A stretch of 64,000 nucleotides of DNA from contig NC_019862.2 in the NCBI RefSeq assembly GCF_002234675.1, positions 18,747,514 to 18,811,513 on the forward strand. The letters run 5' to 3'. The DNA comes from Oryzias latipes (Eukaryota > Chordata > Actinopteri > Beloniformes > Adrianichthyidae). This document shows, in pieces, positions 28,344 through 39,961 of this stretch; position 1 is the stretch's first letter, and every line of letters starts with the position of its first letter. The notes beneath the pieces are model-generated. The model was not told where the DNA came from. It did no database searches and saw only the letters and a program-made list of their open reading frames with translations. Made by a program: the position numbers and the translations under genes.

Positions 28344-31300
28344 TTATTTTGGAACTTTGGCTTGACTCCCTTTTTTTTTCTCAAACTGTGCGATCTGGTT
28401 AAAGATCTCCAGCAGGTTTGCGGGGAGCTCTTTTTTTGGCCCCGTCCCACTCTGTCCGTTCTGACTGCCGGCGTTGACCTTCCCCCAACCCGACGTGTGG
28501 CCCTCGACCTCTGATCTTTCCTTTCCAGCTTCCTTCTCTCTTTTTACCGGCTCTTCTTCTTTCTTCCCTCTGTTCTCGTACCTACCGCCGTCGAAGGAGT
28601 TTCTCGAGGACGAGTCCTGGCTCATTCTTCTTTCCAACTGTTTGGAAGCGGAGCACGAGTTTCCAGAATATTCCGGTAGGAAACTGGATTTGCGGGAGTG
28701 CTCCACCTCGGCTGATGAGCTGGATGACTTCCGTGCTTGATTTTCCTCAAAGCTGCTTCTCCTCTGTGATTCGCTGTCTTTCCTGTAATCGTCCCTCCCT
28801 CTTTCTATGCTTAATTTCCTTTCTCTGCTCCTCCCTCTCCCCTGTGGGCTTCTGCTCTGCTCGTCTGTCCTCGTCCTCCTCTCCGCTCCATCCCTTCTTT
28901 TGGTTTCTCTGCGTGAGGAGTCAGAGTCGTCCTCCTCTGAAGCTGCGGAGACGGAATTCAACAGACCACCCTTTCTAGCTTCTCTGTCCCTCCCCGCTAC
29001 CTCGTCCTCCCCTCCGAACATCAGCCCACCTGTCTGGTTAAGAAAAGTGGCGGAAGTGTTGGGGGGCTCGGGGTAGCACTCCGCTTCCTCGTCCTCCTTC
29101 TCCTTCCTGTCCTCCTCGCTCTTCCTGCTTTCCCTGGAGGAGATCCTGCGGTGTCGCTTGCTTCCGCGCTCCGACTTTCTTCGCCTCTTTTTTTTCTTCT
29201 TGGACCTCTTACGCGACGAGGACGAGCGTGAGGAGGAGCATCTAGAAGAGGAAGAGGACGGGGAGGAAGAGGTCGCCCGCTTCTTCTTCTTCTTCATTCT
29301 ATGAGCAAAAGAGCCAGCGGGAAGTGGTTCAATTCAACAGCTGTTTTCCTCAACGGTGATGGAACGATGAAGAAAGTGGATTTTTTTATTTACTGAAGGT
29401 GTACTCTTGAAAGACGAGTGGACGTACCTCTTCTCCTCTTTTAAGATCTTACGCAATTTCTCAGCGCTGGTCTGGCTGCTCTTAGGTTTGACCTGTTCCT
29501 TAGCGAGTGCTTCTTCTCGCAGGCGGATCGATTTCTTTACAGTCGACAAGCAGGCAAACGCCCATTTTTAAAGCATTTTTACCCCAAAAATATCCACAAA
29601 TACACAGAAAGCAACATTCATTTAGTCAATTCACAAAATGCATCCAAAATATGGAGATCAAAGTGGAAAATTAAGAGTTTAAAGAGATTAAAAAACAGCC
29701 TCAAATAGAAACACATTACATAATATATATATATATGTGTACATATATATATATATACATGTATATAAAAAGAGGTGGCACATTTACCACGAGGGTAAAA
29801 AGGAATGATCATCAAGCCAGATAGTTTTCAGAGGTGCAATCAAAGCACAGATAAGTCCACATTACCGTATTTGTGGCAGGTACCCGGCACACACCCGTGT
29901 CCGGAGAGGGAGCAGTCGTTTACATTGTGCAGTTGGTGGTTTTCACACCCAGAGGGGCAGGGGGACGAGGCCGTGGCAGCCAGCGGGGTCAAAGGCCAGG
30001 GTGCAAGAGTCACAGACACACTTCCATCAGTCTTACAAACCACACCGTAGGAGAAAAGATATTCATCTTCACAGCAGGGAAACCGCGCCCAACATCTAAT
30101 CTGCATTTGTGCATTTTTTTTTTGGGGTCCGAAAAACTCGACCCACAGCAGACGGAGCCCTGTCTGACACTACTGAAGCTTTTCAACAGTTTTGGCCATA
30201 AGGATTTTAATTTTACATTTTCATTTTGTAAACTGTAAAAAAGATTTGATCCATATTTATTCAGTACATCTCCAGCATCACCCTAAATACAGATGTGGTG
30301 TTATCACTGCATTTTTAGCTGCTGCTATGAAGATAAACATTCTAAAACTTCTCAGTTTTTTTTCCCTGCATTGTTTGAACCTGAGTCACATCAGGAAGGA
30401 GCCACATTCTTGCAGCCTGTTTGGGCTTCTTGCTCACCTGTATCAGGTCGCTGATGTTATGCAGAGCCTCCTTCGCCTCAGGGTTTGAGTCGTCCAGGGA
30501 CAGCGCTCTCCGATAGATTCCCTCCGCTGTCACCAGTTTTTCTTGTTCTTCGAGCCTTAAGATTAAAAGAAAGAAGAACAAAAGGGAATCCGTTTGAAAG
30601 TAAAAGCAGTTGCTGAAATTCTTTTAAGATGTTCCTGTTTTGACTTCTCTTCCTGGAAAGTTGACGTGCAGTTTAGACAGAAAAGCCGAAGGAGCAATTT
30701 TGAGAAGTTTCAGGAAATAAATGACATTTTTTGCAGTTTTTCTGGAATCCGCTTTGGTTTCAACCAATTCACGTCAAAATCATTCCAAACACAAAACTAA
30801 CAAATGTTCAGCTAATTAATTAATCATAACATAAATTGTCTTTTTTTTCATATTTTAACTGTCCTGATAATTTTGCTGAAATCTCTGTTTACTTTTGAAG
30901 ATGTGAGGCTTGCGCGGGTTTAAATATTGCATCTGATTTTCCTCAATGTTGGGAATTTGCACATCATGTTCTTATCGACAGACATCACATTTTATAGAAC
31001 AGGATAAACAGTTCAAAAGTTTCCTCTGTGGATTTCAACCTGAATGCAGACGCAGGATTGAACATGCGTCCAAGAGATAAAAATACACTAAACTTAATTA
31101 ACTAAACAGGTTCGTAATGGGTTTGAAGACAGCCATGGCTCCCGACTTTTACACACACTGCAGTCCCCCCACACACACGTACTGTTTTCCTCTCTCCACC
31201 AGCGTCTGGCAGAGGTACTTCCTGGCGTTGCGGTGATCTGGACAGTTTTCCAGAGCCAGTTCAAAGTCTGATATCGCCTTCAGGATGCTGCCTTTGTTTG

Positions 31301-34300
31301 CATACCTACAAACAAAACAACTATTTAGGTGGATTTCTATACAGCAACCAGAAATAATTAGATTTTTACGGCATTTCTTTACTTTCACAATAAATGTCTT
31401 AATTACAAATATATGTATTTGGTGGGATTCTAACATGAACTACAGAGCTAGTATGACATGACTTATTATTTGTTTTTTTCCTTATTACTGTAAGCTTGAA
31501 AAAAAAAGTCAAAACAAAAAGTAACAACTTGAAATGATAATTTTGCAACTCAAAGTTTGTCTGTAAAAGAAGAAAAAATTCTCTAAAATTTACAAAATGT
31601 CAAGTAAAGCATTGTGCAATAAAATAGGAGTGGAAGCACTTTTTAGGGCTAACAATGAAATTGGTATTCTATAGAACAATTTTCCAACCATATCAGTTTG
31701 AACGATGGATCAGAAAACATTCTGCTTTGGATTTTTAGGTTATTTTTTACAATAAAGCCTTGAAGAATTTAAAAGTTTAGATTTCATATTTTATTGTATG
31801 TATTGTAATCTAATGTATTAGATCACTTTCTTTATTCTTTTATTTTGAAATGGTATTCCAGTACATGTATATATATTTAACAAACAATGACCCTTTGGGG
31901 CTTGGTGTAAAGCGATATTCGTCAAATCTGACACTAAGAGTCCAGTTCAGCTTCCATGGGTGTTTGGAGTTTAACAGGATTTAATCATAATATTCTAATT
32001 TTCTAAAAACAAAGTCTGGGGTTTTCAATACTAGTAAACTCCACGCGTTAAAATACTTCAAAAAGTCTTTATATAATTCTATGTGGAATGATTCTATATG
32101 AAATAAATGTTTCACTTTTTGAGATAACAGAAATATTTACCTTTTTTAGGACATTCAGTTTTTATTTTAACTACATATTTTTTATGTGTGTATATAAGAG
32201 TAAATACAAACTGGATTCCAAATGTTTCCCCACATTTCAACATTTCAATAAACTCATTAGGTGCATTGGTAACCCTGTTAAAACTTTATTTATATCAATA
32301 ATATCGGGCCAATATTTTAAGGACCAAACAGCAGCTGATTAACTTCCTTCAAACTGAATGATTTAAAGGGAATATTTAGCAATATTTATAAACTGATTTT
32401 AGATGATTCACATCCTGTAAAGGACAAAAATAAAATAAACAGAGCATAATTAAGTAATTACTCAAGGAGCTTATTCATTTGATGTGTAGATTTTACAAAC
32501 TTGACATTTTTTCTGTCAACAATTTTAAAAATGAACTGTTGCAGCTTAAAAAAACCCTCACAGAGCTCCTCTTGCCACTAGCGCTTCCACATTGCTCGTG
32601 TCAATTTCCAAGGCTTTGTTGTATTCATTCATGGCCTCGACATGACGGCCATGTTTGAAGTGGTCCACGCCTGCTCGAACACTGAGATGAAGCACAACGA
32701 AAAACTATCAGTTCATGTTTGGAAAAAAAACACCAGAAGATAACTGAAGCAGAAATACAGGTACTGGAATGTGACGACGTTTTTATCATCAATGATAATA
32801 AAACGCCACTCTAAGCCTTTCCTTTAATCAAAGTTCAGAGTTTAGTCTTACCACTTTAAAGCCCAGGATGCAGACTGCTTCTTCCTGATTGCAGAAGCAA
32901 AATCGTCCTCTTGAAAAAGTTTACTGCAAAAAACAAACAAACAGGAAGTCAATTAATTTTACAGGATTCTTTCACCTAAAAGTTAAAAAGAAACCGAAGG
33001 TTTACTAGTAAAATAAGGTCATTTAAGCATAGCAAAATATGAAAACCTTTAGTGAAAGAGGAATATGGGCTCCAAAAACATCTCTTAACAATTATGTGTG
33101 ACATAAGACCCCTGCAGAAATCTGGTTAGAGGCAAAATGTGGCTCAAAAATCATCAGCTCTTTTTGTTCTTTTTAGGCCATAAACTGAGTTGCCTCATAC
33201 AAACGAGACAACACTTATTCCAATGTAAATATCAGAAAGTCGAAACCTGACTTGTAGCTGCTTTAGTCGAGTACTATTTTATCAAACACAATATGAAGCA
33301 GGAGAATCTTTGATTTTAAAACAGAGCAGAATTACCTTTGCAGTCCTCGCATCATTGAAGGTGGATGCCTGTCGCTAATGCCTACTTTCTCCAGCAGGTA
33401 TTCCACTACAGAGGGGTTCTGGTAACCATGGCAACTTTTCAAAATACATTCATATGTTTCTCTGGAGTCCGCAGCAGCACGAACACTCCGACTAAAGCAG
33501 AGGACAGAAAGCATTTTTTTTAGTTCCACTGTAAAAATTATTCTTTTGGAACCTTGTTATGGTAACATCTTCTCCTTGGCGCTGCCCCGTGCGGCTGCCT
33601 GTAGTAGCAGCTCCCGGCTTCTTTGTCTTTTTCTCTTTCCTATGTGTTTCCTATGTGTTTATGTACGTTTAGTCACTTTTTGTTTTTGTGTTTGCACCAA
33701 GCTTGCTTTTTTTATTACTACCAGCATAGCACACCACTGAAGATTTCTGGATACTTTTCCCTTTTTTCCGTCCTTTTCTCGCCCTCGGGGGCCTGGACTA
33801 ACTCATGGCCCCCCGCAGCCAAGCTGATAAGGCTCCCTGCATAGCTTACACACGCGATCAGCTGTTGGCGCTAAATAATCCACCTACCTTCAAAACTGGA
33901 GAGAAACTCTTACTCCCGGAGGAACTGAGGAGGAGACGACGAGGGTGCAAAGCAGGAGTTAAACGACGGATGAAGAGGAGGCGATTTAAACCCTGCGTCC
34001 CCGCGATCATCACCGGGAACGTCAGATCCCTGCCTAATAAGATGGATGAACTGGGGGCTCTCGTACGGACCCAGCGGGAGTATCGAGAGGCCAGTGTCAT
34101 GTGTTTCACTGAAACGTGGCTTCACGAACTGACACCGGACGCAAACGTGACGATCACGGGCTTCCATACAGTGCGAGCGGACCGAGACACCGCCGCGAGC
34201 GGCAAGAAGAAAGGAGGGGGGCTTGCTTTACTCGTAAACAAAAGGTGGTGCAAACCGGAGCACATCCACGTCAAGGAACGTGTGTGCAATCCCGATGTGG

Positions 34301-37300
34301 AGCTCCTTGCCATCGGACTTCGCCCATACTACTTGCCAAGGGAATTTACAAACGTGATCGCCATCAACGTCTATATTCCTCCGACCGGCAAAGCAGACGC
34401 GGCCTGTGACGTCATCCACTCAGTCACTGCCAACCTGCATACTAAACACCCTGGTGCCTTCTTCTTCATCACAGGGGATTTTAACCATGCCTGCCTCTCC
34501 TCCACTCTTCCCACATTCCATCAATACATCCAGTGCACAACAAGGGACAAAAAGACTTTAGACTTACTGTATGCTAATGTCACCAACGCATACACATCCA
34601 CTGCACTTCCCCCACTGGGCAAGTCTGACCACAACCTGGTCCTGCTCTCCCCATCATACATACCGGTGGTCAAACAGAAACAAGTCACTGTGAGGAATAT
34701 TACAAAGTGGTCTGACGGTGCCACGGAAAGCCTGCAGGATGCCCTGGAAACCACAGACTGGTCCGTTCTGTATGAAAGTCATGGTGACGATCTGGATGGA
34801 CTAACAGACTGTGTCTCGGACTACATCAAATTCTGCACGGAAAACTCCATCCCGTCCAAGAGGGTGCGATGTTACCCGAACAACAAACCCTGGGTTACAC
34901 GTGAACTGAAGGCCCTTCTAAATGAAAAGAAAAGGGCCTTCATGGCTGGGGACCGCGTGGAGCTCACTAGAGTTCAGAAGGAGCTGAAACGCAGCCTGAA
35001 GGAGTGTAAAGACGCCTACGGAAGGAAGCTGGAGGAGAGACTACAGAGAAACCAGACCAGGGATGTGTGGAGTGGGATGAGAGCAATCACTGGCCTTCAG
35101 AGGAAGGGAAAACCTGCAGCCGAAGGAAATGTGGATCGAGCCAACGAGCTGAACAATTTCTTCAATAGGTTTGATTCCTGCTCCCCCTCCCCCAGCTGTC
35201 CCCTTACTCCTCTTCTGAGTGATCAACGGTCTTCCTCCCACCTTCCAGGGCCATTAACACATCAGCTTCCCCCACCTCCCTCCCCCAGCTGCCCTGCACG
35301 GCATTCAAACCAGTTTTTAAACAGGTCTGACACCAGCTCCCCCTCCCTCATCAATCCACCCATTTATCCTCTGAACGACCACTGGACACCGTCCACTCAT
35401 CTTCCAGGGCCATCATCATCATCATTAGCACCTCTAAAATCCCCACCCCCCTCCCCACAGCTGACATCCTTCACAGACCCAAAAACAAGCTCCACCACCC
35501 CCTCCTCCCAAAATGGCCTTCTCATCACATCCACTCAGGTGAGGAGGGAGCTGGAGAGGCTCAACCAGCGTAAGGCTGCTGGACCTGATGGCATCAGTCC
35601 CCGGGTACTCAAAAACTGTTCCAGCCAGCTATGTGGTGTACTTCAGCATCTGTACAACCTGAGCCTTAACCTTCAGAGGATCCCAGTGCTGTGGAAGACT
35701 TCCTGCCTTGTCCCTGTGCCAAAGAAAAACCATCCAGAGTCGCCTAGTGACTACAGGCCTATAGCACTGACCTCCCATGTTATGAAGGTCATGGAGCGGC
35801 TGGTGCTGTCACATCTCAGACCCCTGGTGAGCCCTTTCCAAGACCCACTGCAGTTTGCATACCAACCCAAGGTGGGAGTGGAGGATGCACTGCTATACCT
35901 GCTGCAGAGAGCATACTCCTCCCTGGAAAAGCCTAACACCACAGTGAGGATCATGTTCTTTGACTTTTCTTCAGCCTTCAATACCATCCAGCCGAGACTG
36001 ATGAGGGAGAAGTTAGAGAAGATGCAGGTGGATGCCCCCCTGGTCTCATGGATTGAGGACTACCTGACAGGCCGACCTCAGTTTGTGAGACTGCAGAGCT
36101 GTGTGTCTGACACCCTGACAAGCAACACTGGAGCCCCTCAGGGAACCGTGCTGTCCCCCTTCCTATTCACCACATACACAGCTGACTTCCAGTACCACTC
36201 TGAGCTCTGTCACCTCCAGAAGTACTCTGATGACACAGCTGTAGTCGGGTGTGTGAAAGATGGATGGGAGGAGGAGTACAGGAGCCTCGTGGAGCGCTTC
36301 GTCAGGTGGTCTGGGGAAAATTACCTGCAGCTAAATGTGGCCAAGACTAAAGAGATGGTGATAGATTTTAGCAGGAGAAAGTCTTCGCCTCCCCCAGTCT
36401 GTATCGGTGGGACGGATGTGGAAGTTGTCTCGTCCTACAAGTTCCTGGGAGTACATCTAGACGATAAACTGGACTGGTCCACAAACACCGAGGCCGTCTA
36501 CAAGAAGGGCACGAGCAGACTTTACTTCCTGAGGAGACTCAGGTCCTTCAATGTTTGCAGCAGGATGCTTTACATGTTCTACCAGTCTGTCATGGCAAGC
36601 ACCATCTTCTTTGCTGCAGTGTGCTGGGGTGCTGGCATCAAAGCAAAAGACGCCAACAGACTGAATAAACTCATTAGGAAAGCAGGGTCTGTCATTGGCC
36701 TCAAGCCTGCCAAGCTGGAAGAGGTGGTTGGGGACAGACTACTGGCTAAACTGGGGACCATCATGGACAATCCTTCCCATCCCCTCTTCAGGGAGGTGGA
36801 CAACCTGAGAAGCAGTTTCAGTGGCAGGATCATACACCCTCGCTGTGCCAGAGAACGATACAGGAAGTCATTCCTGCCATCAGCCATTAGACTCCACAAC
36901 TCATCTGGCAGACTCGGATGTACATGAAAATTCTAGTTTCTAGTCACAGACTACACTTTTCAAATTGTATTTTACTCAATTTTTGTCCTGTTCTACTCTC
37001 TGTATTTTTTGTGTCTGTGTTTGTCTTTACCCCCCCCCCCTCCCCCCCTTTTTCCCTAGTGCTGCTACTGCAACTAAATTTCCCCTCGGGGATTAATAAA
37101 GTTCTTCTTGAATTCTTGAATTCTTGAATTCTTGTAACAATGTTCCCAAATTATCTTGTCCTTTATTGATTATTACCTGTAGTGTATAGGCATCTCTTCT
37201 TGGGTAATAACACCCAGTTTGATGTGCTTCAAGGCAGGGCAGAGAGAGCCCTGTTGAAGTGACACAGTGATTTTTTCCTGGTAGCGATCGATGTCTTTCA

Positions 37301-39874
37301 CTCCAGCTGCAGAGCGGCAAATGCACAAAGTCTATTTAAGGGTTTAGACCATCGTGGAACGTTAGAACAGACAAACAGAACCATCAACAATCTGATTTGG
37401 GCTGCACGATATGAAGAAAACTTGCGATATGCAATATTAGTGATCAATATTGCGATGACGATATAACTTAAGATACACGAACAAATTGTAAAACAACCAA
37501 AAACATCATTTCGTTTTCACTGCAGCAGTTTAATTTAAATAAGTTAACCCGCGTCTGCATAGGAGGCAGACATCTAACATAAAAGAGCTCCATCTGATTG
37601 GTCAAATGCATAAATAGATTTATCTGATATGCTAAATACTTCAAGCTGCCATGAGAATTTTTTAGCACATTTAAGAGAACCATTTAATGCTATTTTCACT
37701 GTATTTTGCGATATGGGTATTGCACAGCTTTATATTGAAATAACGATAAATTTGCAATTTATTGTTCAGGCCTACCTCTGATGAAGTCTCCAATCTGATA
37801 ATAGGACAACGGATCGTCATGGCTGCCACTGGAGGGAATTTCTCTCACGTGGCAAAGAGCCTGCAGTTTAAGAGGAAAACAGTCAACAAAGACGGGCATG
37901 GGTTGAAGATGTGGAATCATAATGTACTGAAAATGAGTCATGATCACTTCGCAGAATAGTAAAGCTTGAAAGACAAATGGGATTTACTGGTGTCACTGAT
38001 GAAGAACTCAGTATATCCTATTTGGGTTTTGGCTAAGTGGTTAGAAACAAACAAATCCCTGATAACTTCAAAAAGGAAATTCTCCAAAGATTATTACTTT
38101 TTCTTGTTGCTCTAGTCCTAGCAGACCGAGGATGCAAACTAACTTTTAGCGTTGCTGGTAGATGTGAAGCCTATGGCTTACAATGCAAGGTCTCCACACT
38201 CGCATGTGTTATTCTGACTCAAGGTTAAAGGTCTCTTTAGAGTGAAACTGTCACTCAAATTCCACACCTGCATTTGGTTTGTTGTCATACTGGGAAAAGA
38301 TGCTTGTTTGAACACTAAATAAGCCCCAAATGAGTACAGACCAGGAAAAAAAAAACCCAGCTGGTCTATCCAGTCCTCTGACTTTCATATGCAGTAGTGT
38401 GAACTAGTGCTCATCTCCATTCTGGTTTTGTTTTTTGTTTGCCACACTTGAATGTGTCGGATCAAGTTTCTTCACATTCACACTGTTGGCTCTTTTTTCA
38501 TAACGTAAAGCACTTTGGTGACTTCCTTCCTTGGGTTTACTTCTACAATCCCAAAGCCCTGTTTTCAATGTTGACCAACCGACAGCTCCAAGTCCACGAT
38601 GTCTCTCTTTAGACCCCCGGCCATGCAGATCAGAGTGAGAAAGAAGCCGTATTCTCGAATGTTGTTGATCCTTCCAACCACTACGTCTCCTTTCTCCAGG
38701 TCCCTGTAGATCATGGATCTTCTCTCCTCAAATGACAATTCCATGAATAACTCCAGTGGTGGCATGGTGGCATAGGGCTCTATGGAAAGTTTACAGACAA
38801 TCAGGAATGTGTAAAATATTTTACCTACACTTTTCTGTCCTTTTACTATAAGTAGTTACACAACTCGAAGTTGATCCTTTTCCGAAATTTCATTTCACTT
38901 CATTATGATCCCAATATATCAAAAATCTTTTAAAAAAAATACAGTTTAGTTCTCTCAAGAAACACTTCACAGGTTGTTTCTGTGATCTATTTTAGATTTC
39001 AATAGTCAGGGATACGATTAAATGAGCACACCTGCAGCCTCCTCTTCCTCGTGATCCTGTTCTTGAGGGGTGGCGGTCCTCCATGCAGGGCTAAACAGAA
39101 TGTCAGCTTTTCTGGCAATGAATTGCTCCACCAGTGAGCTGCCTTTCTCTGTCACCTTCCTACAGAGAAAAAAGAGAAGGCTTTTTTTTACCTTCAAACT
39201 TGATGTTAGCTTGTAAGAAAGAAACTCATGTTGCACAAATGCAATGAACTTTGCATCTTCCAAGGATGGAATGTGTGTGAAGCCTCTCACAGATTTTACA
39301 TGTTTTTTTTAAGGCGGAAAAAAATGACAGACCCTTTTCTTTTTTTGGAGGGTTTTTGTGTGGAATGTAAAATGAGCCATCACTTATCGGAGAGATTTAT
39401 CATTTGTTTCAAAGATCTTGGTCAAGAAACGTTTTCTGCTCACAGCAACAGTCTGCGTGGAAATCTAGCTCTAATGGAGAGGCTGATCATCAGTCTTAAA
39501 ATACAATTTAGTACTTTCAAAATGTGCCCAAAAAAAAATATAGACGTTAGAAACCCAGGCTTGATGGCTATTTCCAGCCTATTTCATAGCAAGTCTCTGA
39601 TCTTCTTTTGAGCTTTAGGTTGGAAAATGAATCAAGTACCCTCCCATCATGACGTTGGCCTTCACACCAAAAGAACAATCCGACTTCCCCCCCAAAAAAG
39701 CACAAAACACTTCAACAATTCTTCTATGCGAAGACAATACCTTTCATTTGTAGCTATGCCTAGGTCCGATACCACAGCTTGGAAATCTGGATTTTCGGTT
39801 TGTTCACATTTAAGTTTACTGAACAGTGACTCTCCATGATACACGAGGCACTGCCTCAACAAATCTCTGTCCAT
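28344..39874 (-). CDS. ttc14: Tetratricopeptide repeat protein 14 (TTC14), 12 coding exons
   Basis: Probable nuclear RNA-associated protein with S1 and TPR domains. Exons in order: 39741-39874, 39032-39159, 38580-38779, 37776-37860, 37177-37306, 33336-33491, 32852-32923, 32562-32681, 31183-31305, 30438-30555, 29428-29534, 28344-29298. Splice sites are GT-AG and phases chain to 775 codons plus stop; human TTC14 is of very similar length. The start is the ATG giving [10 protein letters not shown], matching the family N-terminus. An S1-like domain ([17 protein letters not shown]) begins near residue 115. Three TPR-type repeats span exons 7-10 ([52 protein letters not shown]). The last exon is a long Lys/Arg/Ser-rich tail ending in [20 protein letters not shown], a conserved TTC14 ending. 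Precise biochemical role is not established. Confidence 0.95.
29721..29766. repeat. TA-rich microsatellite in ttc14 intron 10
   Basis: Two (TA)n runs separated by TGTGTACA, forming a near-palindrome. Confidence 0.85.
33550..37135 (+). mobile_element. Apparently near-complete L2/CR1-type LINE in ttc14 intron 5
   Basis: The element occupies almost all of intron 5 (33492-37176), antisense to ttc14. It has a short 5' region, one long intact ORF (33805-36927), a C-rich 3' UTR stretch near 37031-37048, GATTAATAAAGTTC, and a tail of about three TTCTTGAA octamers. A short tandem-repeat tail instead of poly(A) is typical of the CR1/L2/Rex1 group. The 5' boundary is approximate and no target-site duplication is obvious, as expected for this group. 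Confidence 0.85.
33805..36927 (+). CDS. LINE ORF: AP-type endonuclease and reverse transcriptase
   Basis: 1040 residues, no internal stop. An AP-endonuclease-like domain occupies about 65-285, with GNVRSLPNK (N72), FTETW (E103), GDFNH (224-228) and SDH (274-276). A Pro/Ser-rich linker (about 455-565) follows. The reverse transcriptase runs from about 575: [32 protein letters not shown] (719-730), [10 protein letters not shown] (from 776), the catalytic YSDD (807-810), and [15 protein letters not shown]. All key residues are present, so the copy looks young and possibly competent. The family is the CR1/L2/Rex1 superfamily; the exact clade was not resolved. A basic stretch at 40-62 precedes the endonuclease. 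No separate ORF1 was found. Confidence 0.9.
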   Translation: MAPRSQADKAPCIAYTRDQLLALNNPPTFKTGEKLLLPEELRRRRRGCKAGVKRRMKRRRFKPCVPAIITGNVRSLPNKMDELGALVRTQREYREASVMCFTETWLHELTPDANVTITGFHTVRADRDTAASGKKKGGGLALLVNKRWCKPEHIHVKERVCNPDVELLAIGLRPYYLPREFTNVIAINVYIPPTGKADAACDVIHSVTANLHTKHPGAFFFITGDFNHACLSSTLPTFHQYIQCTTRDKKTLDLLYANVTNAYTSTALPPLGKSDHNLVLLSPSYIPVVKQKQVTVRNITKWSDGATESLQDALETTDWSVLYESHGDDLDGLTDCVSDYIKFCTENSIPSKRVRCYPNNKPWVTRELKALLNEKKRAFMAGDRVELTRVQKELKRSLKECKDAYGRKLEERLQRNQTRDVWSGMRAITGLQRKGKPAAEGNVDRANELNNFFNRFDSCSPSPSCPLTPLLSDQRSSSHLPGPLTHQLPPPPSPSCPARHSNQFLNRSDTSSPSLINPPIYPLNDHWTPSTHLPGPSSSSLAPLKSPPPSPQLTSFTDPKTSSTTPSSQNGLLITSTQVRRELERLNQRKAAGPDGISPRVLKNCSSQLCGVLQHLYNLSLNLQRIPVLWKTSCLVPVPKKNHPESPSDYRPIALTSHVMKVMERLVLSHLRPLVSPFQDPLQFAYQPKVGVEDALLYLLQRAYSSLEKPNTTVRIMFFDFSSAFNTIQPRLMREKLEKMQVDAPLVSWIEDYLTGRPQFVRLQSCVSDTLTSNTGAPQGTVLSPFLFTTYTADFQYHSELCHLQKYSDDTAVVGCVKDGWEEEYRSLVERFVRWSGENYLQLNVAKTKEMVIDFSRRKSSPPPVCIGGTDVEVVSSYKFLGVHLDDKLDWSTNTEAVYKKGTSRLYFLRRLRSFNVCSRMLYMFYQSVMASTIFFAAVCWGAGIKAKDANRLNKLIRKAGSVIGLKPAKLEEVVGDRLLAKLGTIMDNPSHPLFREVDNLRSSFSGRIIHPRCARERYRKSFLPSAIRLHNSSGRLGCT
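37399..37775. mobile_element. MITE-like repeat abutting the ttc14 exon 4 donor
   Basis: The left end is GGGCTGCACGATATG and the right end, read on the other strand, AGGCCTGAACAATAA, giving imperfect inverted ends. The interior is full of CGATAT/GCGATA motifs, a pattern common in fish non-autonomous DNA transposons. The right end runs up to the exon 4 splice donor (GTAGGC, 37770-37775), so the intron's first bases may derive from the element. Family assignment is tentative. Confidence 0.55.
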
Positions 39875-39930
39875 CCTCTCTTCTGTCACATACTTTTAAA
39901 CCCAAAACACATTTTCAGCCGCTGGGGGAA

Positions 39931-39961
39931 CAAAACAAACAAACAAACAAACAAACAAAAA
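39931..39961. repeat. (AAAC)n microsatellite
   Basis: Tandem AAAC units just upstream of the ttc14 start on the minus strand. Confidence 0.9.

Noticed and set aside
39662-39889. Upstream GTG-start extension of ttc14 (MTEER before MDRD)
   Set aside because: The first codon is GTG, not ATG, and the family N-terminus begins MDRDLLRQ, so the ATG at 39874 was used.
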